Shown piece after piece: positions 1-8,296 of a stretch of DNA of 64,000 bases (positions are counted from its first letter, which is position 1; each line of letters starts with the position of its first letter). Position numbers and translations under genes: made by a program. The notes beneath the pieces were generated by a model. That model had not been told where the DNA came from. It searched no databases and saw nothing but the letters and a program-made list of their open reading frames with translations. Origin of the DNA: Agathobaculum butyriciproducens (GTDB lineage Bacteria > Bacillota > Clostridia > Oscillospirales > Butyricicoccaceae); assembly GCA_003096535.1 (NCBI GenBank), contig QEKJ01000009.1:24129-88128 (forward strand), in the 5' to 3' direction.

Positions 1-1
1 T

Positions 2-319
2 AAGGAGTGCCTGCGTGCGGGCGGTGTGCGCTTCTGCGACGGCGGCAAGCCGATCACGCGCGTAGCGGTCGGCGGCGGTGCCTGCGGCAAGCTGATGGAC
101 TATGCAGTCGCAGGCGGCGCACAGGCGTTCGTTATCGGCGACTGCAGCTACGATCTCATGCAGCGTGCGCAGGCCATCGGTCTGTCTCTGGTGGATGCAG
201 GACACTTCCCGACCGAGAATCCGGTTGCGGCCGTGTTCGCCGATAAAATCACAGCCGCATTCCCGCAGGTTCTCACCGAGGTTTCCGAGCGGCACGCGGA
301 CTGTATCCAATTTGTTTAA
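2..319 (+). CDS. NIF3-like dinuclear metal-centre protein, C-terminal part
   Basis: Only the last 105 codons lie in the window; the gene begins upstream. The fragment carries the C-terminal NIF3/YqfO pattern: a glycine-rich VAVGGGACGKLMD stretch, a hydrophobic strand ending in GD, and the DAGHFPTE motif whose His and Glu are metal ligands in the family. The usual GDxKYH motif is changed to GDCSYD. NIF3 proteins form hexameric toroids binding two metal ions; their cellular role is not settled, and the name GTP cyclohydrolase type 2 should not be transferred. It ends 12 bases before rqcH and probably forms an operon with it. Confidence 0.85.
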   Translation, partial: KECLRAGGVRFCDGGKPITRVAVGGGACGKLMDYAVAGGAQAFVIGDCSYDLMQRAQAIGLSLVDAGHFPTENPVAAVFADKITAAFPQVLTEVSERHADCIQFV

Positions 320-331
320 GGAAGAATTTAT

Positions 332-2110
332 ATGCCATTAGATGCGATCTGCCTGCGGGCAGTGACAAATGAACTCAATAACGTACTGGCAGGCTGTCGT
401 GTAGAGAAGGTCTATCAGCCGGACCGCGATGAAATCGTGCTGCAGACACGCGGCGGTCAGGGCGGTCCGCGCCGACTGCTGCTGTCGATCGCGGCAGGCT
501 CGCCGCGCGTGCATTTCATTGACGCGGCTCGAGAGAATCCGGCGGCGCCGCCGATGTTCTGCATGCTGCTGCGCAAGCATGTGCAGGGCGCAAAGATTGC
601 GGCAGTGAGCCAGCCGGCGGTCGAGCGTATGCTCACCATCGAACTGGATACGACGGATGAAATGGGTGTACCCTGCAAAAAGCACCTCATCTGCGAGCTG
701 ATGGGCAAGCACTCCAACGTCATCCTGTGCGGCGAGGACAACCGCATTATTGACGCTCTGCGCCGTGTAGACGGCGACCTGTCCGGCAAGAGGCAGGTTC
801 TGCCCGGTCTGTTTTACCGCATGCCGCCTGCACAGGACAAGCACGACCCGTTCACGGTTTCCGGCACAGGACTTGCCGCCGCCGCATCGCAGGCGGAAGA
901 AGGGCAGACGCTCGACCGCTGGCTGCTCAGTCAGCTTCTGGGTTTTTCGCCGCTGCTCTGCCGCGAACTGTCCTTCCGCGCGACCGGTGACGCAGCCAAG
1001 CCCATCGCACGCATGACGGATGAGAACCGTCAGCAGCTCGGCAAGGTGTACGACGATTTCATGTCGTATGTCGAGGATAACCGAGCCAAGCCTTTCCTGC
1101 TGACCAAGGTCGAGGACGGTGCGGTGTTCGACTTCACCTTCCTTCCGGTGACGCAGTACGAGGGTCTGATGAACGTCACGCAGGCGGACAGCTTCAGTGC
1201 ACTGCTTGCAGCCTTCTTTGAGAAAAAAGGTAAGGCTGAGCGGATGCAGCGCCGCACCGGCGACCTGCACAAAACGGTCACGAATGCCCGCGACCGCGTG
1301 GCCCGCAAGCTGGCGGCGCAGAAAAAGGAACTCGCGGCTACGCACAACCGTGAGCAGTACAAGCGCACCGGTGAACTCATCACCGCGAACCTGTACCAGT
1401 TGGAAAAGGGCATGAACAAGGCGAAAGTGGTCGATTACTACGCAGAAAACTGTCCGGAGGTTGAAATTACGTTAGATGTGCGGCTGACGCCGCAGCAGAA
1501 CGCACAGAAGTATTTCAAGCTGTACAACAAGGCCAAGACCGCCGAGGAAGTGCTCACACAGCAGATCGAGCAGGGCACAGCCGAGCTGGATTATCTGGAA
1601 AGTGTCCTCGCTGCTCTCAGCGAAGCCGAAAACGAGCGCGACCTTGCACAGCTGCGCGAGGAGCTCACGCAGTCCGGTGTGCTTTCTGCCAAGCAGACGC
1701 GCAACAAGAAGCTGCGCGGCAAGCCGGCGCAGGCAAAGCCGTTCCATTACCGCACGAGCGACGGATTTGACGTATTTGCAGGCAAAAACAACCTGCAAAA
1801 CGACCTGCTGACACTCAAGACTGCGTTCAAGAGCGATATCTGGTTCCACACGCAGAAGATTCACGGCTCGCACGTTATCCTCGTGACGGACGGCAGGGAG
1901 CCGACTGATGAGGCCATGACCGAGGCCGCCATGATCGCAGCGTATCATTCGCGAGGACGCTCGTCCTCTCTGGTGCCGGTGGACTATACGCCGGTTCGCC
2001 AGGTGAAAAAGCCTGCGGGTGCGAAGCCGGGCATGGTCATCTACCATGTGTACCAGACCGCGTATGTCACGCCGGACGAAGCCGAAGTAGAAAAGCTCCG
2101 CGTGGAATAA
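332..2110 (+). CDS. rqcH: Rqc2 homologue RqcH (NFACT/FbpA family)
   Basis: 592 residues, full family length. The start MPLDAICLRAVTNEL is the NFACT-N signature, the middle (about 270-420) is rich in charged heptads expected for the coiled-coil NFACT-M arms, and the C-terminal NFACT-R domain is seen as GKNNLQND then WFHTQKIHGSHVIL (about 480-520). RqcH binds peptidyl-tRNA on obstructed 50S subunits and adds C-terminal alanine tails that mark stalled nascent chains; older databases call it fibronectin-binding protein. The gene follows the NIF3-like gene closely and is closed by two hairpins directly behind its stop codon. Confidence 0.95.
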   Translation: MPLDAICLRAVTNELNNVLAGCRVEKVYQPDRDEIVLQTRGGQGGPRRLLLSIAAGSPRVHFIDAARENPAAPPMFCMLLRKHVQGAKIAAVSQPAVERMLTIELDTTDEMGVPCKKHLICELMGKHSNVILCGEDNRIIDALRRVDGDLSGKRQVLPGLFYRMPPAQDKHDPFTVSGTGLAAAASQAEEGQTLDRWLLSQLLGFSPLLCRELSFRATGDAAKPIARMTDENRQQLGKVYDDFMSYVEDNRAKPFLLTKVEDGAVFDFTFLPVTQYEGLMNVTQADSFSALLAAFFEKKGKAERMQRRTGDLHKTVTNARDRVARKLAAQKKELAATHNREQYKRTGELITANLYQLEKGMNKAKVVDYYAENCPEVEITLDVRLTPQQNAQKYFKLYNKAKTAEEVLTQQIEQGTAELDYLESVLAALSEAENERDLAQLREELTQSGVLSAKQTRNKKLRGKPAQAKPFHYRTSDGFDVFAGKNNLQNDLLTLKTAFKSDIWFHTQKIHGSHVILVTDGREPTDEAMTEAAMIAAYHSRGRSSSLVPVDYTPVRQVKKPAGAKPGMVIYHVYQTAYVTPDEAEVEKLRVE

Positions 2111-2115
2111 AAATA

Positions 2116-2146
2116 AACCGCTCTCGAACTTTTGAGAGCGGTTTTT
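2116..2146 (+). terminator. Rho-independent terminator of rqcH
   Basis: A ten-base GC-rich stem (AACCGCTCTC / GAGAGCGGTT) is followed by a T run on the plus strand, starting 5 bases after the rqcH stop. Confidence 0.9.
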
Positions 2147-2151
2147 ACACG

Positions 2152-2187
2152 AAAAAAGGGATTCTGTCAGAAACAGAATCCCTTTTG
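2152..2187. terminator. Bidirectional terminator between rqcH and dapB
   Basis: Stem GGGATTCTGT / ACAGAATCCC with A-rich sequence on the left and TTTTGTTTT on the right, so it can end transcripts from either side. For the minus-strand asd-dapA-dapB operon it lies immediately behind the dapB stop. Confidence 0.85.
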
Positions 2188-2189
2188 TT

Positions 2190-2954
2190 TTACTTGTGGG
2201 ATGCGATAACGTCGCTCATGTCGTATATGCCCGGCTGGGTGCGCTCGGCCATGAAAGCGGCTGCATCAACCGCACCGACTGCGAAAACCTCGCGGGACAG
2301 AGCGGTGTGCTTAATCTCGATGATCTCATCGCGGCCGCAGAACAGCACGCTGTGCTCACCAACGATGGTGCCGCCGCGGATCGCGGAGATACCGATCTCG
2401 TGTGCCGGACGCTTTTCGCGGCGCTCGTGACGGTCGTAAACGTACTCCGCATCATAGGGGAGTGCGCTCGCAACTGCGTCAGCCAGCATCAGAGCCGTGC
2501 CCGAAGGAGCATCCAGCTTCTGGTTGTGGTGCTTCTCGATGATCTCCACGTCGTACTTGTCGCCCAGAACAGCGGCGGACTGCTTGAGCAGCTCGCTCAT
2601 CAGGTTAATGCCGAGGGACATATTGCCCGAACGGAACACCGCGATCTTTGCAGAAGCCGCACGGATGCGGTCCAACTGCGCCGCAGAGTGACCCGTGGTG
2701 CAGATAACGACCGGCGTGCCGTGCTGCTCGCAGTAATCGAGCAGGCGCTCGGTAGAAGCGGCGTTGGAGAAGTCGATGATTACATCGCATTCGCCGGTAA
2801 ACTCAAACGGATCGGCAAAAATCGGGAAATCTGCATACTGCACCGTATTGATATCAAATCCCGCAACGATCTCCATACCTTCTCTGCCGCTGACAATGTC
2901 GTTGATGACATGGCCCATGCGGCCGCAGCAGCCGGAAAGTGCAATTTTCAACAT
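2190..2954 (-). CDS. dapB: 4-hydroxy-tetrahydrodipicolinate reductase
   Basis: 254 residues, typical DapB length. N-terminal Rossmann motif SGCCGRMGHVI binds NAD(P)H; the substrate and catalytic signature EKHHNQKLDAPSGTA contains the conserved His-His and Lys. It reduces 4-hydroxy-tetrahydrodipicolinate to tetrahydrodipicolinate in the lysine and meso-diaminopimelate (peptidoglycan) pathway. The ATG is preceded by AAAGGAG at good spacing. It is the last gene of the asd-dapA-dapB operon, 15 bases behind dapA, so it is presumably under the lysine riboswitch. Confidence 0.97.
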   Translation of the reverse strand: MLKIALSGCCGRMGHVINDIVSGREGMEIVAGFDINTVQYADFPIFADPFEFTGECDVIIDFSNAASTERLLDYCEQHGTPVVICTTGHSAAQLDRIRAASAKIAVFRSGNMSLGINLMSELLKQSAAVLGDKYDVEIIEKHHNQKLDAPSGTALMLADAVASALPYDAEYVYDRHERREKRPAHEIGISAIRGGTIVGEHSVLFCGRDEIIEIKHTALSREVFAVGAVDAAAFMAERTQPGIYDMSDVIASHK

Positions 2955-2969
2955 CTTTTTATAGCTCCT

Positions 2970-3860
2970 TTAGATCTTGCAGCCGGCGTTTTCCAGCTCG
3001 CGCTTGATGTACGCGATGTGCTCCTCGCTCGGCTCAACCAGCGGCAGACGCAGACCGCCGACCTTCCAGCCGAGCAGCTCCATAGCCTTCTTGACCGGAA
3101 TCGGGTTGACTTCGCAGAACAGTGCATCGATCAGATCGTGATACTGCAGCTGCAGCTTAGCAGCCTCCGGATAACGGTTGTCAAAGCACAGCTGGGTAAT
3201 GTCGTGTGCAACCTGCGGTGCTACGTTGGACAGCACCGAGATAACACCCTTGCCGCCGAGAGACATCAGCGGGACGATCTGGTCGTCGTTGCCGGACCAT
3301 ACGTTCAGGTTGTCGCCGCACTTCGCCATGGTTTCAGCCAGCAGCGAGAAGTTGCCGGAAGCAGCCTTGAGGCCGTTGATATTCGGGTGCTTAGACAGCT
3401 CATACAGGGTATCGGCGGTGAAGGAAACGCCGGTACGGCTCGGTACGTTGTACAGAACGATCGGAAGATCGGAGCAGTCTGCGATTGCGGTGTAGTGTGC
3501 GATCAGGCCGCGCTGCGTAGTCTTGTTATAGTACGGCGTAACCGACAGACCGGCATCTGCGCCGCATTCAGCTGCAAACTTGGTCAGCTCAATGGCGTAT
3601 GCGGTGTCGTTGGAACCCGTGCCGGCAACGACCGGTACACGGTGGTTGACATACTCGCAGCACCATGCCAGTGCTTCGCGGTGCTCCTTATCGTGCAGGG
3701 CAGATGCCTCGCCGGTGGTGCCGCAGACAACGATGGCATCCGTGCCGTGTGCGATCTGGTGGTCGATAATCTTGCCGAATTCCTCATAATCGACCTCACC
3801 GGTGGACTTGAACGGCGTAATAATAGCAACCGCAGCACCGGTAAAAACAGGCTTCTTCAT
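2970..3860 (-). CDS. dapA: 4-hydroxy-tetrahydrodipicolinate synthase
   Basis: 296 residues, a TIM-barrel lyase of the DHDPS/NAL family. Visible signatures are GTTGEA near residue 47, the active-site Tyr in VLYNVPSRTG (about 137) and the Schiff-base Lys in GLKAASGNF (about 165). It condenses pyruvate with aspartate semialdehyde, the first committed step to lysine and diaminopimelate. The start is preceded by AAGGAGGT. Its position between asd and dapB, which make and use its substrate and product, supports DapA rather than another member of this superfamily. Confidence 0.97.
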   Translation of the reverse strand: MKKPVFTGAAVAIITPFKSTGEVDYEEFGKIIDHQIAHGTDAIVVCGTTGEASALHDKEHREALAWCCEYVNHRVPVVAGTGSNDTAYAIELTKFAAECGADAGLSVTPYYNKTTQRGLIAHYTAIADCSDLPIVLYNVPSRTGVSFTADTLYELSKHPNINGLKAASGNFSLLAETMAKCGDNLNVWSGNDDQIVPLMSLGGKGVISVLSNVAPQVAHDITQLCFDNRYPEAAKLQLQYHDLIDALFCEVNPIPVKKAMELLGWKVGGLRLPLVEPSEEHIAYIKRELENAGCKI

Positions 3861-3878
3861 AATAAAACGGTGACCTCC

Positions 3879-4961
3879 TTAACGGTCCATATAGCCCTCG
3901 GCGCAAAGCAGCTCTGCCATCAGAACAGCGCCGCCTGCTGCGCCGCGCAGAGTGTTGTGCGACAGGCTGACAAACTTGTAATCAAAGATGGTATCTTCAC
4001 GCAGACGACCGATGGAAACACCCATACCATTCTCGAGGTTACGGTCCAGCTTGGTCTGCGGACGGTTATCCTCTTCGAAGTAAGTAAGGTAGTGCTCCGG
4101 AGCGGACGGCAGGTTCAGCTCCTGTGCGCGGCCCTTGAAGCTGTTCCAGCGCTCAATCATAACTTCCTTGCTCGGCTTGTTCTTGAACTTGACCGAAGCG
4201 GCAGCCATGTGACCGTCAGAGCATGCAACGCGCAGGCACTGTGCGGAAATAACCGGAGTGGTCGCAGACTCGATGTGGTCGCCCTCGATGTGGCCCCAGA
4301 TCTTCATCGGCTCCTTCTCGCTCTTCTCTTCCTCGCCGCCGATGTACGGAATAACGTTGTCTACCATCTCGGGCCAGGTCTCAAAGGTCTTGCCGGCACC
4401 GGAGATTGCCTGATAGGTGCAGACGGAAACCTCGGTCGGCTCGAAGTCCATCAGAGCGGACAGCGCCGGAACGTAGGACTGGATCGAGCAGTTGGACTTA
4501 ACGGCGATAAAGCCGCGCTTGGTGCCCAGGCGCTTGCGCTGTGCCGGAATGATCTCGGCATGGTCCGCGTTGATCTCCGGGATGATCATCGGAACGTCCG
4601 GGGTACCACGGTGAGCGGAGTTGTTGGAGCAAACCGGGCACTCGAGCTTTGCGTACTTCTCCTCAAGGGCGCGGATCTCGTCCTTCTTCATATCTACTGC
4701 GCAGAAGATGAAATCAACCTTGGAGGCGATCTCCTCTGCGTCGGCAGTTGCGTCGTACATAACCATGTCCTTGTACTTGTCGGGCATCGGAACGGTCATC
4801 TTCCAGCGGCCCTCACAAGCCTCGGCATAGGTCTTGCCCTTGTTTCGGCCGGATGCAGCGAGTGCTACAACGTCGAACCACGGGTGGTTTTCCAGCAGCA
4901 GGGTGAAGCGCTGACCGACCATACCGGTCGCGCCGACGATGCCTACTTTGTACTGCTTCAT
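3879..4961 (-). CDS. asd: Aspartate-semialdehyde dehydrogenase (archaeal/fungal-type)
   Basis: 360 residues. Rossmann motif GIVGATGMVGQ at the N-terminus; catalytic Cys in KSNCSIQ; downstream YQAISGAGKTFE. The overall sequence is the longer archaeal/fungal-like ASADH form rather than the Gram-negative form. It reduces aspartyl phosphate to aspartate semialdehyde. I chose the ATG at 4961, 11 bases behind GGAAGG; an in-frame TTG nine bases upstream is too close to that Shine-Dalgarno. First gene of the lysine operon, directly downstream of the riboswitch and its terminator. Confidence 0.95.
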   Translation of the reverse strand: MKQYKVGIVGATGMVGQRFTLLLENHPWFDVVALAASGRNKGKTYAEACEGRWKMTVPMPDKYKDMVMYDATADAEEIASKVDFIFCAVDMKKDEIRALEEKYAKLECPVCSNNSAHRGTPDVPMIIPEINADHAEIIPAQRKRLGTKRGFIAVKSNCSIQSYVPALSALMDFEPTEVSVCTYQAISGAGKTFETWPEMVDNVIPYIGGEEEKSEKEPMKIWGHIEGDHIESATTPVISAQCLRVACSDGHMAAASVKFKNKPSKEVMIERWNSFKGRAQELNLPSAPEHYLTYFEEDNRPQTKLDRNLENGMGVSIGRLREDTIFDYKFVSLSHNTLRGAAGGAVLMAELLCAEGYMDR

Positions 4962-5107
4962 GTTTATCAAATCCTTCCAAAAGGTATTCTAACAAAGAAA
5001 TTATGTGATGAAAAACATACAGAAAGAATATCCAGAGGCGACTTCAGATGATTCGGCAAGAGCAATTTTCCGCAAAGTGCCGCAGACGAATTGTACAGAG
5101 TTACCTC

Positions 5108-5139
5108 AAAAGAAAAATACCGGTTGAAAAACCGGTATG
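5108..5139 (-). terminator. Expression-platform terminator of the lysine riboswitch
   Basis: On the minus strand ATACCGGTT / AACCGGTAT forms a stem followed by TTTTTCTTTT. It lies between the lysine aptamer and asd, the usual arrangement for ligand-induced transcription termination. Confidence 0.85.
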
Positions 5140-5184
5140 ATCTATACTATAATAGAGGGAGCGGAACAAACCGCTGCGCTCTAA

Positions 5185-5362
5185 ACAGAATAGCTCTCCA
5201 CCGGCGTTTCCGCTGATGACAGACGCTGGGATATTTTCCGACGGCGTCCAGCACGGCCTTTCCGCAACAAGCACCGGCTTCGGCGGAGGTCCCTTTCCCG
5301 GGTGATTATCGGGTCTGCGGACCCTTCCAACCGGTACTGATGAAAACCGCACCTCTATCTGT
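5185..5362 (-). ncRNA. Lysine riboswitch (L box)
   Basis: Read on the minus strand the leader contains the L-box core blocks in order: GATAGAGGTGCG (5347-5359), an AGTA element, GGAAGGG, CGCCGAAGC (around 5275-5285), a GCTGG...CCAGC helix, CTGTCATC, and a closing GGAGAGCTATTC. These match the conserved core of the lysC-type riboswitch. It precedes the asd-dapA-dapB operon and is followed by a strong intrinsic terminator, so lysine binding should switch the operon off. Ends are approximate. Confidence 0.93.
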
Positions 5363-5381
5363 ATTGATACTTTCGCTTTTT

Positions 5382-5410
5382 ATTTTAGAATATACCCTTG
5401 AGTTTGTCAA
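5382..5410 (-). promoter_or_regulatory. Promoter of the lysine riboswitch/asd operon
   Basis: TTGACA (5405-5410) and TAAAAT (5382-5387) on the minus strand, separated by exactly 17 bases; the predicted start is about 10 bases before the aptamer. Confidence 0.75.
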
Positions 5411-5459
5411 TAAGAACAAGGCGAAACAAGGATAAAAAATAAAACAGGAGTTGATAAAA

Positions 5460-7166
5460 ATGAAAAAGCTGTTATCCATGCTGCTTTGCGCCGTGATGAC
5501 GGTCACCTGCATCGGTGCTGTTCCGGCACATGCAGCGAGCAGCGATACACGCCTGCGTGTCGGTCTGACGATCAGCGGCGCTTCCACCTTTGCTGCACCG
5601 CAGCTTGAAAATGTCAGCGGCTACAAAACCGGCTACACGGTCGGCACCGTCAGCGGCACCGCGTTCTCCGGCAGCAAGTCGATCACGAGCAGTGCGCTGA
5701 CCGTCAAGCTGGTGAATGATGCCTTTCAGGTCAGCGATACCGACAGCGGCTCAGTGCTGTATACGTCCGCAGCGGGTGCAGACCATATCGCCATTCGTCC
5801 GAACAGCACGCTGACGTGGTTCAAGGGCTACAAGTGGTACGGCGATTTTGTGTACCGCCGTGCATCGAACGGCAGCATCACTGTTATAAACTATGTGGGT
5901 GTGGAGGATTATGTGAAGGGCGTGCTGCCGTATGAGATCGACCCGGACTGGCCTGTCGAAGCACAGAAGGCGCAGGCAGTGTGTGCTCGTTCGTTTGCAC
6001 TCGGCACACACAAGCACGGCAGTGATTACGATCTGTGCAACACCACGAACTGTCAGGTGTATCTGGGCGCCAACCGTGCGACCGAGGCCTCGGATGCCGC
6101 AGTGAACGCCACCAAGGGTGAAACGCTGTCGTACAACGGCAGCTCGGTCATCGGTTACTTTTATTCGTCGGACGGCGGCGCAACCGAGGACGCAGCGAAC
6201 GTCTGGGGCGGCGATTACGCGTATCTCAAGGGCAAGGCTGACCCGTATGAGGACCCGAACAAGGACAAGTGGACGGTGACGCTCACCGCAGATGAGATTC
6301 AGCAGAAGGTGAATGCCGCAGGCTACTCCATCGGCAAGGTAGCAAATGTGCAGGTCACAAAGCGCACCGCGACCGATAATGTAAACGAAGTCACCGTGAC
6401 GGATACGAGCGGCAAGTCGGTTACGATTTCCAGGAGCAGCGTCCGCACAGTGTTCGGTCTCAAGAGCATTCGCTACACGATCACGCCGGTCGGCGGCTCG
6501 GGCAACAAGACCAGTCTGCAGGTCAAGGCTTCGACGCATAACGTCAAGGTCAACGGCAAAACCGTATCTCCGCAGGGCTATTACATTGTAAACGGCACGC
6601 AGTACGGCAACAATTACTTCAAACTGCGCGATATTGCCTATCTGCTGAGCGGCACCAAAGGTCAGTTCAACGTCCGTTGGGATAAGGAGAATGAACGCAT
6701 TCTGCTGACCTCCGGCACGGCGTATGAGACCGTTGGCGGTGAGCTTGCGGATTCGTCCACGGCGGTGGAGAAAATCGGCAAATCCACCTCGACGATCGTG
6801 CTCGACGGCGAGGAGATCGCACTGGACGGCTACATCATCAACGGCAACAACTACTACAAGCTGCGCGATATCGGCAAGGCGATCGGCTTCGATGTTGATT
6901 TTGACAACGCAAGCAGCACTGTGCTTGTCAAAACCACAAGTGACTATTCCGGCGATGACGAGGATGCAAACAGTGGTAATTCGGGCAATACCGGCTCGAA
7001 TACCACGCCGACCGTTACCAATCCGACCGGCTATACGTTCAACGGCTCCGGCTGGGGACACAGCGTCGGCATGAGTCAGTGGGGCGCTTACGCAATGGCG
7101 CAGAAGGGCTTCACCTATGACCAGATTCTGAAATTCTACTTTACCGGCATTGAGATTGCCGAGTAA
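5460..7166 (+). CDS. Secreted SpoIID/LytB-domain protein with inserted copper amine oxidase-like stalk domains
   Basis: 568 residues with a signal peptide (MKKLLSMLLC...AHA). The SpoIID core runs from about 115 to 340 and includes YVKGVLPYEI and the VEAQKAQAVCARSF helix with its conserved Glu, which in SpoIID acts in peptidoglycan lytic transglycosylation. Two copies of a copper-amine-oxidase N-domain-like fold (about 355-425 and 430-490, each with YYIVNG/YIINGNNY then FKLRDI/YKLRDI) follow. The family's C-terminal motif GWGHSVGMSQWGAYAMA comes only after these (about 527-545). ATG at 5460 has AGGAG nine bases upstream; the TTG at 5451 abuts the Shine-Dalgarno. The gene stands alone; it may be sporulation-related or a vegetative wall enzyme. 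Confidence 0.88.
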   Translation: MKKLLSMLLCAVMTVTCIGAVPAHAASSDTRLRVGLTISGASTFAAPQLENVSGYKTGYTVGTVSGTAFSGSKSITSSALTVKLVNDAFQVSDTDSGSVLYTSAAGADHIAIRPNSTLTWFKGYKWYGDFVYRRASNGSITVINYVGVEDYVKGVLPYEIDPDWPVEAQKAQAVCARSFALGTHKHGSDYDLCNTTNCQVYLGANRATEASDAAVNATKGETLSYNGSSVIGYFYSSDGGATEDAANVWGGDYAYLKGKADPYEDPNKDKWTVTLTADEIQQKVNAAGYSIGKVANVQVTKRTATDNVNEVTVTDTSGKSVTISRSSVRTVFGLKSIRYTITPVGGSGNKTSLQVKASTHNVKVNGKTVSPQGYYIVNGTQYGNNYFKLRDIAYLLSGTKGQFNVRWDKENERILLTSGTAYETVGGELADSSTAVEKIGKSTSTIVLDGEEIALDGYIINGNNYYKLRDIGKAIGFDVDFDNASSTVLVKTTSDYSGDDEDANSGNSGNTGSNTTPTVTNPTGYTFNGSGWGHSVGMSQWGAYAMAQKGFTYDQILKFYFTGIEIAE

Positions 7167-7248
7167 TCTGTAAAATCAACACGCAAGGGAGGAAAAACGG
7201 CAGGGGCGCTCAAGGCGATATTGTCTTAAACGCGTCCTTGCCTTTGTG

Positions 7249-8274
7249 ATGAAGAAAAGCGATTTTTATTTTGATTTACCCGAACGCCTGATTGCCCAGC
7301 ATCCGCTGGAGCAGCGCGACGCGTCCCGCCTGATGGTGCTCGACCGCAGGGACGGCTCGGTGACACACCGTCATTTCCGCGATCTGCTGGAGTACGTTCA
7401 GCCGGGCGACTGCATGGTGTTCAACAATTCCCGTGTCATTCCGGCGCGGCTGATGGGTCACGCTGTCGGCCATGTTACGCCGATCGAGGTGCTGCTGCTG
7501 ACCGACAAAGGCGACGGCCTGTGGGAATGCCTGACGCGTCCGGGCAAAAAGACCCGCACCGGCGTAGAGCTGACCTTCGGTGACGGCCTGCTGACCGCAA
7601 CCGTCGAGGCGGTTCAGCCGGACGGCAACCGCCTGATCCGTTTCCACTATGAGGGCATTTTCCTGGAAATCCTCGACAAGCTCGGCACCATGCCGCTGCC
7701 GCCGTATATTAAGGAAAAGCTGGATGATCCCGAACGCTACCAGACGGTTTACTCCAAAACACCGGGCTCTGCAGCTGCACCGACCGCCGGCCTGCACTTC
7801 ACGACCGAGCTGCTTGACGCGCTGAAAGCCAAGGGAGTAAAACTGGCGTTCGTGACGCTGCATGTCGGTCTGGGTACGTTCCGCCCGGTCAAGGAGGATG
7901 AGATCACCGACCACATCATGCACTCCGAGTATTATATCATGGACGAAGAGACCGCGGGGATCATCAACGATACGCGTGCCGCAGGCGGCAAGATCTGGGC
8001 GGTCGGCACAACAGCTACCCGCACGCTGGAGACCATCGCGGCTGACGACGGGACCGTGCGCGCACAGTCCGGCTGGACGGATATTTTCATCTATCCGGGC
8101 TATAAGTTCAAGGCAGTCGATCATCTTGTGACCAACTTCCATCTGCCGGAGAGCACACTGATGATGCTGATTTCGGCATTTGCAACACGAGAAATGGTCA
8201 TGAACGCGTATCAGGAAGCCATTAAGGAAGAATATCGTTTCTTCTCGTTCGGCGATTCGATGCTTTTGTACTAA
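7249..8274 (+). CDS. queA: S-adenosylmethionine:tRNA ribosyltransferase-isomerase
   Basis: 341 residues. The start [17 protein letters not shown], the [13 protein letters not shown] block, and TAGLHFT followed by [10 protein letters not shown] are QueA signatures. It transfers the ribosyl part of S-adenosylmethionine to preQ1 in tRNA to make epoxyqueuosine. tgt follows 22 bases downstream and supplies its substrate. There is no good Shine-Dalgarno next to the start: the nearest GGGAGG is about 60 bases upstream, and GTG at 7246 is an alternative start. A GCAAGGGA/TCCTTGC pairing could fold the intervening leader. Confidence 0.96.
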   Translation: MKKSDFYFDLPERLIAQHPLEQRDASRLMVLDRRDGSVTHRHFRDLLEYVQPGDCMVFNNSRVIPARLMGHAVGHVTPIEVLLLTDKGDGLWECLTRPGKKTRTGVELTFGDGLLTATVEAVQPDGNRLIRFHYEGIFLEILDKLGTMPLPPYIKEKLDDPERYQTVYSKTPGSAAAPTAGLHFTTELLDALKAKGVKLAFVTLHVGLGTFRPVKEDEITDHIMHSEYYIMDEETAGIINDTRAAGGKIWAVGTTATRTLETIAADDGTVRAQSGWTDIFIYPGYKFKAVDHLVTNFHLPESTLMMLISAFATREMVMNAYQEAIKEEYRFFSFGDSMLLY

Positions 8275-8296
8275 TGAAACAGGATAAGAGGGAATT

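Noticed and set aside
2196..5051. 951-codon open frame on the plus strand opposite asd-dapA-dapB
   Set aside because: It is the antisense shadow of three clearly recognised genes; the translation is rich in Arg, Val and His without any family pattern and has no ribosome-binding site.
5751..7061. 436-codon open frame on the minus strand opposite the SpoIID-type gene
   Set aside because: Shadow of high-GC third positions; the plus-strand protein has signal peptide and motifs.
7167..7248. preQ1 riboswitch before queA
   Set aside because: No class I, II or III core (C-rich loop with A-rich tail pseudoknot) could be recognised; only a simple pairing is seen.
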